Part shown: positions 1 to 2,766 of the stretch, piece after piece
Numbering within the stretch: position 1 is the stretch's first letter
Layout: every line of letters starts with the position of its first letter
Assembly (NCBI GenBank): GCA_018646825.1
Contig: JABGUA010000049.1
Span: 1 to 5,273, forward strand
Direction: 5' to 3'
DNA length: 5,273 bases
From: Piscirickettsiaceae bacterium
GTDB taxonomy: Bacteria; Pseudomonadota; Gammaproteobacteria; Nitrosococcales; Methylophagaceae
Program-made: the position numbers and the translations under genes
Notes under the pieces: model-generated
Told to the model about the DNA's origin: nothing
Databases searched by the model: none
The model's input: only the letters and a program-made list of their open reading frames with translations

Positions 1-506
1 TAATGGATGAGCCTACCAATCACTTGGATATGGATATGCGACATGCTCTAACAATGGCACTCCAATCATTTAAAGGAGCCATCCTTCTAATTTCACATGA
101 CAGACACCTTCTAAGCAGTTCTGTTGATACCTTTTACCTTGTTGATAATAAGACAGTTGATGTTTTTGATGGCGACCTTGACGATTACAAGGACTACATA
201 CTGAAACCGAATATTGAAAAAGCAGATAGCAAAAAAGTAAAAGTAAAAGATATAGCCAAGACAGATATGACTTTATTAATTAAAAATTTAAAATCGTCTA
301 TTAGCTCTTTGGAAAAAAGAATCAGCCGATTAAATGGAAAGCTAGAAGATACAAATATAAAACTTGCAGATCCCAATATTTATGATGCAGACAGAAGAGA
401 TGATATGCAGGATCTTGTTAGAAACCAATCAGAATTATCTGGTGAACTTGAAGTTGCAGAAAAGGAATGGTTGGAGAAAAATACAGAATTGGAAGCTATT
501 AAATAG
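1..506 (+). CDS. yheS: ABC-F family ATPase, YheS-like, C-terminal part (5' end cut by window)
   Basis: This is the end of the second ATPase domain and the C-terminal tail of an ABC-F protein, a soluble ribosome-associated ATPase class with no membrane domain. The first Met at position 3 is not a start: it is the residue just before Walker B, which reads DEPTNHLD and includes the catalytic Glu. About 20 residues later comes the H-switch SHDR, followed by the FDGDLDDY segment typical of YheS/Uup relatives. From about visible residue 90 to the stop the protein is rich in Lys, Glu and Leu with heptad-like spacing (LIKNLKSSISSLEKRI), consistent with the coiled-coil C-terminal domain of YheS. Some 167 residues are visible; full YheS proteins are roughly 630-640 residues, so most of the gene lies upstream. 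The gene is AT-rich compared with the rest of the window. The ABC-F assignment is firm. YheS rather than Uup rests on the DMRHAL and GDLDDY segments and the tail. Confidence 0.88.
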   Translation, partial: MDEPTNHLDMDMRHALTMALQSFKGAILLISHDRHLLSSSVDTFYLVDNKTVDVFDGDLDDYKDYILKPNIEKADSKKVKVKDIAKTDMTLLIKNLKSSISSLEKRISRLNGKLEDTNIKLADPNIYDADRRDDMQDLVRNQSELSGELEVAEKEWLEKNTELEAIK

Positions 507-521
507 AAAGATCAGGCATAT

Positions 522-602
522 CTAGTAAGCCAAATTTAGCATAAATGCAAATATTCCAATTGCAAGACATCCATATATAACTAAGTGAATCCAATTATGC
601 AT
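522..602 (-). CDS. Possible 26-residue single-span membrane peptide
   Basis: I do not recognise this peptide. On the minus strand an ATG at 602 opens 26 codons ending in TAG at 522. A GGAGAG ribosome-binding-like sequence sits at 610-605, somewhat close to the start. The peptide begins MHNWIHLVIYG and continues as an almost uninterrupted hydrophobic stretch (CLAIGIFAF) to a C-terminal LNLAY, so it could form one membrane span. The same frame stays open for 13 codons upstream of the ATG (including SWRD), so it could instead be the tail of a decayed larger membrane protein. It converges with yheS, the two stops being about 15 bases apart. Small hydrophobic peptides of this size occur as type I toxins and as regulatory membrane subunits, but nothing here proves either. 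Chance occurrence in AT-rich DNA is a real alternative. Confidence 0.25.
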   Translation of the reverse strand: MHNWIHLVIYGCLAIGIFAFMLNLAY

Positions 603-621
603 ATCTCTCCAGCTTTCAAAA

Positions 622-712
622 TTAGAACATCTAAAGTTGAACTAACAAGTGCATCATCTGTAGAAGCCAGTAATAGACGCACTTGAAAGAAATAGTATTA
701 TAGCAGTTCTAA
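622..712. repeat. Structured repeat, copy 1
   Basis: First of two related intergenic elements. The conserved blocks are TTGAACTAACAAGT (637-650), a TCTGTAGAAGCC block (657-668), ACTTGAAAGAAATAG (681-695) and ATAGCAGTT (700-708). The arms CAAGTGC (646-652) and GCACTTG (679-685) are perfectly complementary and enclose a 26-base loop. An outer pair, TTAGAAC (622-628) and GTTCTAA (706-712), is also perfectly complementary. Function unknown; it could be a structured RNA, a REP/MITE-like element or a protein-binding repeat. Confidence 0.6.
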
Positions 713-737
713 AAGAATCTAGAATTTGATGTGGAGG

Positions 738-820
738 TTAAACTTGAACTAACAAGTACAACGTCTATAGAGGCCGTCGCGACTAGGGAGAGGCTGTACT
801 TGAAAGAAATAGCAGTTTAA
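738..820. repeat. Structured repeat, copy 2
   Basis: Second copy, in the same orientation as the first, with 5' blocks 107 bases apart. It repeats TTGAACTAACAAGT (744-757), TCTATAGAGGCC (764-775, two transitions from copy 1), ACTTGAAAGAAATAG (798-812) and ATAGCAGTT (809-817). Its arms are CAAGTACA (753-760) and TGTACTTG (795-802). Relative to copy 1 a G-C pair in the stem has become A-T with both sides changed, so pairing is kept. The outer arms TTAAACT (738-744) and AGTTTAA (814-820) also pair. The apical region is longer (34 bases) and contains the palindrome GTCGCGAC (776-783). Confidence 0.6.
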
Positions 821-865
821 ATGTAAAGGCGCAAATAAGAAAGAAAAGTTTTTTGAGATGGCCGT

Positions 866-881
866 TAAGTTTCACAACTTA
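866..881 (-). terminator. Weak candidate hairpin downstream of tRNA-Arg
   Basis: Read on the minus strand, TAAGTT and AACTTA pair around a GTGA loop (a GNRA-type tetraloop), about 30 bases past the tRNA-Arg 3' end. The stem is only six AT-rich base pairs. A U-rich run (ACTTTTCTTTCTT) follows only after a gap of about 15 bases, so this is a poor match to an intrinsic terminator. It may instead be a processing or RNA-stability structure, or chance. Confidence 0.2.
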
Positions 882-912
882 TTTATATTGAATTAATTTA
901 GAAATATGAAGA

Positions 913-989
913 TGGCGCGCCCGGAGAGATTCGAACTCCCGACCCCTTGGTTCGTAGCCAGGTACTCTATCCAGCTGAGCTACGGGCGC
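913..989 (-). tRNA. tRNA-Arg (anticodon ACG)
   Basis: This is a 77-nt arginine tRNA with the 3' CCA encoded (913-915) and discriminator G. The acceptor stem GCGCCCG/CGGGCGC is perfect. The D-arm GCTC-AGCTGGATA-GAGT matches E. coli tRNA-Arg(ACG), and the T-loop is TTCGAAT. The anticodon loop CTACGAA places ACG at 955-953; A34 is normally deaminated to inosine by TadA, so that it reads CGU, CGC and CGA. One oddity is that the anticodon stem CCTGG/CCAAG contains a C28-A42 mismatch where E. coli has a full pair. The gene follows tRNA-Ser after a 43-base gap in the same orientation, matching the serV-argV arrangement downstream of csrA in E. coli. Confidence 0.96.
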
Positions 990-1000
990 TTAATCGATTA

Positions 1001-1029
1001 ATTATACGGGATTAGCTAGCTAATCACAA
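1001..1029 (-). promoter_or_regulatory. Putative sigma70-like promoter for tRNA-Arg
   Basis: On the minus strand, TTGTGA (1029-1024) and TATAAT (1006-1001) are separated by 17 bases. The -10 box is a perfect consensus, the -35 box matches 4 of 6 positions, and the -10 lies 11 bases upstream of the mature tRNA 5' end. The spacer carries a perfect 16-bp palindrome, GATTAGCTAGCTAATC (1010-1025), which touches the -35. Another palindrome, TTAATCGATTAA (990-1001), lies between the -10 and the tRNA. The tRNA may also be processed from a tRNA-Ser read-through transcript. Confidence 0.4.
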
Positions 1030-1032
1030 TAA

Positions 1033-1122
1033 TGGCGGAGAGCGAGGGATTCGAACCCTCGATAGGGGTAAACCTATACGCCCTTAGCAGGGGCGCGCCT
1101 TCAGCCACTCGGCCAGCTCTCC
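1033..1122 (-). tRNA. tRNA-Ser (anticodon GCT)
   Basis: This is a 90-nt serine tRNA with the 3' CCA encoded (1033-1035) and discriminator G. The acceptor stem GGAGAGC/GCTCTCC, anticodon stem CGCCC/GGGCG and T-stem GAGGG/CCCTC are all perfect. The long variable arm typical of serine tRNAs is present as ATAGG/CCTAT around a six-base loop. The anticodon GCT (1088-1086) reads AGC and AGU codons. It lies 63 bases downstream of csrA on the same strand, as serV does in E. coli. No irregular pairs were seen. Confidence 0.97.
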
Positions 1123-1135
1123 ACGAAAGCGGGTA

Positions 1136-1164
1136 ATTATAGTCAGGTCTGACCTGATTGGCTA
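1136..1164 (-). promoter_or_regulatory. Putative promoter for tRNA-Ser with palindromic spacer
   Basis: A consensus -10 TATAAT lies at 1141-1136 on the minus strand, 13 bases upstream of the tRNA. At 17-base spacing the -35 would be TAGCCA (1164-1159), matching TTGACA at 4 of 6 positions. The bases after the -10 (TACCCGC) are C-rich, as in stringently controlled tRNA and rRNA promoters. The spacer holds the inverted repeat TCAGGTC-T-GACCTGA (1143-1157 on the plus strand). It lies 28 bases past the csrA stop and could also be a weak csrA 3'-end hairpin, although no U-tract follows. Confidence 0.4.
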
Positions 1165-1185
1165 GTAAAATTTAAACTTTTATAT

Positions 1186-1368
1186 TTAGCTGTTGCCTTG
1201 ATCTTTCTCAGCTTGGATTCTATCGTAAATTTCTTCACGATGAACTGAGATTTCTTTCGGTGCATCAATACCAATTCTGACTTGATTACCTTTGACTCCA
1301 AGGATATTTACAACAACATCGTCTCCGATGATGAGTGATTCTCCAACACGTCGTGTGAGTATAAGCAT
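1186..1368 (-). CDS. csrA: Carbon storage regulator CsrA (RsmA)
   Basis: CsrA is a small homodimeric RNA-binding protein that binds GGA motifs in mRNA leaders and represses or stabilises the target. In gammaproteobacteria it controls carbon flux, motility, biofilm and virulence, and is itself titrated by CsrB/RsmZ-type sRNAs. The 60-residue product has the family's usual length and starts MLILTRRVGESLIIG. The RNA-contact residues Leu4 and Arg44 (in EISVHREEIY) are present. The middle (VVVNILGVKGNQVRIGI) forms the beta strands, and the C-terminal tail (EKDQGNS) is variable. The ATG at 1368 has a strong AAGGAG six bases upstream. It lies 168 bases downstream of lysC and 63 bases upstream of tRNA-Ser, a conserved neighbourhood. 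No defects are visible. Confidence 0.98.
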   Translation of the reverse strand: MLILTRRVGESLIIGDDVVVNILGVKGNQVRIGIDAPKEISVHREEIYDRIQAEKDQGNS

Positions 1369-1386
1369 TGTGTACTCCTTACTTCC
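1366..1386 (-). promoter_or_regulatory. csrA ribosome-binding site with two GGA motifs
   Basis: The csrA leader has AAGGAG at 1380-1375, six bases before the ATG, and a second GGA at 1386-1384 (TTAGGAAG). CsrA binds GGA motifs that overlap Shine-Dalgarno sequences, and E. coli csrA represses its own translation, so autoregulation is plausible. This is inferred from motif placement only. Confidence 0.5.
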
Positions 1387-1536
1387 TAACTCTGCTTTCG
1401 CAGGTGAATATTGATTACTGAGTCATGTAACGTATAAGTCAGTTATATGACGCAAATATTACACTTTTGTACAAGCTCTAGCAAATGTACAAGCTAATGT
1501 AAAAAAATAGATCTGTGTGCTGAGGGATGTGACAAA
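1369..1536 (-). promoter_or_regulatory. lysC-csrA intergenic region with possible csrA promoter and tandem repeat
   Basis: A weak promoter candidate on the minus strand is TTGCTA (1484-1479), 17 bases, then TAATAT (1461-1456), each box matching 4 of 6 consensus positions. It would leave a leader of roughly 80 bases. Two 18-bp direct repeats (1468-1485 and 1486-1503) overlap its -35 and spacer. A run of seven T on the minus strand (1508-1502) follows lysC, but I found no stable stem before it, so a lysC terminator is not supported and read-through into csrA is possible. Confidence 0.35.
1468..1503. repeat. 18-bp tandem direct repeat upstream of csrA
   Basis: Two adjacent 18-bp units each begin TGTACAAGCT (1468-1477 and 1486-1495) and end in AAA, and are identical at 14 of 18 positions. 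The 18-base period is close to two helical turns, so a protein could bind both units on nearly the same face of the DNA. Each unit starts with the palindrome TGTACA. It could be an operator for csrA or a chance local duplication. Confidence 0.5.
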
Positions 1537-2754
1537 TTATTGTTGTTCAAGTTCAAATGCCTTGTGTAATGTCCTGACACCTAGCTCCAAGTATTTTTCA
1601 TCGACAACAACAGAAATTTTAATTTCCGATGTTGAAATCATACTGATATTGATGCCTTCGCTGGCTAGCGCTTCAAACATGGTGTTGGCGATACCAGCAT
1701 GAGAGCGCATACCGACACCAACAATGGATATTTTAGTGATTTTATCATCACCGCTGACTTCTCTTGCGCCGAGCGCTTTAGCCGTTGCTTCCATTACCGC
1801 CATCGCATTTTGATAATCATTACGGTGGACGGTAAAGGTGAAGTCTGTGGTGCCATCATGACCTGTATTTTGAATGATCATATCGACTTCGATATTTTGT
1901 CGGGCAATAGGACCTAATATTTGTGATGCGATACCCGGACTGTCTGGCACACCGAGTATGGTTAATTTTGCTTCGTCACGGTTAAAGGCGATACCTGATA
2001 TTAAGGCTTGTTCCATCTCTGTTTCCTCGGTGGTGATCAGTGTGCCTCCGCCATCTTTGAATGATGAAAGTACACGGAGTGGTACATTATATTTGCTGGC
2101 GAATTCGACGCTGCGAATTTGTAAAACTTTGGCACCTAAGCTAGCCATCTCTAGCATTTCTTCGAAAGTAATTTTATCTAGACGGCGGGCTTCGGGTACG
2201 ACACGTGGGTCAGTCGTGTATACACCATCGACATCGGTATAAATTTGGCACTCTTCTGCATCGAGAGCGGCAGCTAAGGCAACGGCAGTGGTATCCGAAC
2301 CACCACGGCCTAGTGTGGTGATATTGCCTAACTCATCGCAACCTTGGAAGCCTGCGACGACAACGATACGTCCTTTGGCTAAGTCAGCTCGAATTTTTTT
2401 ATCATCGATCTCCATAATACGTGCTTTATTATGGGTTTTGTCGGTCAAGATGCGGACTTGACTGCCAGTATAGGAGTTAGCCTGAACACCTTGCTGTGCT
2501 AGCGCCATACAAAGTAGGGCGATGGTGACTTGTTCGCCTGTTGATAGTAAGACGTCTAATTCGCGGCCACGGGGGTTGTCGTTGAGCTCGCTAGCGAGGC
2601 CAAGAAGGCGATTAGTTTCACCGCTCATGGCTGAAACAACGACAACGAGATTATGACCTTGTTGTTGGAATTCAATGAGCTTTTTGGCAACTTCTTTAAT
2701 TCGGTCAACGCTACCAACAGAAGTGCCGCCGAATTTTTGAACTATTAATGCCAT
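1537..2754 (-). CDS. lysC: Aspartate kinase (aspartokinase), monofunctional, two ACT domains
   Basis: This cytoplasmic enzyme phosphorylates aspartate to 4-phospho-L-aspartate with ATP, the first step toward lysine, threonine, methionine and diaminopimelate. The 405-residue protein has KFGGTSVG at 7-14, SAMSGETN at 41-48, STGE at 71-74, GRGGSDTTA at 149-157 and the nucleotide-site segment TDVDGVYTTDPR at 173-184. Two C-terminal ACT domains follow (about 266-330 and 342-405, with GVGMRSHAGIA and STSEIKISVVV), which in this family bind lysine or threonine for feedback control. I chose the ATG at 2754 because MALIVQKFGGTS is the family's usual N-terminus and GGAAG lies six bases upstream. A Met 11 codons earlier would overlap the end of alaS and adds non-conserved residues. 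There is no homoserine dehydrogenase domain. The length agrees with Pseudomonas-type LysC (about 410 residues). The alaS stop is one base upstream, so the two are probably translationally coupled. Confidence 0.97.
   Translation of the reverse strand: MALIVQKFGGTSVGSVDRIKEVAKKLIEFQQQGHNLVVVVSAMSGETNRLLGLASELNDNPRGRELDVLLSTGEQVTIALLCMALAQQGVQANSYTGSQVRILTDKTHNKARIMEIDDKKIRADLAKGRIVVVAGFQGCDELGNITTLGRGGSDTTAVALAAALDAEECQIYTDVDGVYTTDPRVVPEARRLDKITFEEMLEMASLGAKVLQIRSVEFASKYNVPLRVLSSFKDGGGTLITTEETEMEQALISGIAFNRDEAKLTILGVPDSPGIASQILGPIARQNIEVDMIIQNTGHDGTTDFTFTVHRNDYQNAMAVMEATAKALGAREVSGDDKITKISIVGVGMRSHAGIANTMFEALASEGINISMISTSEIKISVVVDEKYLELGVRTLHKAFELEQQ
2014..2028 (-). promoter_or_regulatory. Possible internal translation start for a LysC beta subunit
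   Basis: Inside lysC, codon 247 is ATG (2016-2014), preceded at five bases by GAGGAAA (2028-2022), a good Shine-Dalgarno match. Starting here gives a 159-residue protein consisting of only the two ACT domains and beginning MEQALISGIAF. Bacillus and Corynebacterium aspartokinases of the alpha2-beta2 type make their beta subunit from an in-frame internal start at the equivalent place. Whether this gene does so is inferred, since GAGGAAA may simply reflect the Glu-Glu-Thr codons. Confidence 0.45.
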
Positions 2755-2766
2755 GTTAGTCTTCCA
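2752..2766 (-). promoter_or_regulatory. lysC ribosome-binding site within the end of alaS
   Basis: GGAAG (2765-2761) lies six bases before the lysC ATG and inside the last codons of alaS. The alaS TAA (2758-2756) and the lysC ATG (2754-2752) are separated by one base, so ribosomes ending alaS can restart at lysC. This spacing fixes the lysC start and argues against a separate lysC promoter immediately upstream. Confidence 0.7.

Larger units (their letters stand above)
507..912. other. AT-rich intergenic region between yheS and tRNA-Arg
   Basis: About 400 bases with no long reading frame on either strand. It separates convergent units: yheS arrives from the left and the csrA-tRNA genes from the right. 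It contains a possible small membrane peptide near yheS, two diverged copies of a structured repeat in the middle, and a short AT-rich hairpin near the tRNA end. The stretch 541-600 is about 28% G+C by hand count. I see no transposase, integrase or clear strong terminator. Confidence 0.7.

Noticed and set aside
631..820. The two repeats as integron attC sites
   Set aside because: CTAAC at the left of each copy recalls the attC R'' box, but the right side lacks a GTTRRRY core that is its complement, no cassette ORF lies between the copies, and no integron integrase is visible.
850..920. AGATGGC shared by 856-862 and 911-917 as an att-site duplication of the tRNA-Arg end
   Set aside because: The match is too short and includes hardly any of the tRNA itself; a real att duplication should copy a longer part of the tRNA 3' end.
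1502..1536. Intrinsic terminator after lysC at the seven-T run
   Set aside because: No GC-rich stem could be formed directly upstream of the T run on the minus strand.
1874..2242. 122-codon plus-strand frame opposite lysC
   Set aside because: It is a shadow of the well-supported lysC frame on the other strand, with no ribosome-binding site or recognisable domain; the same applies to other frames antisense to lysC and alaS.
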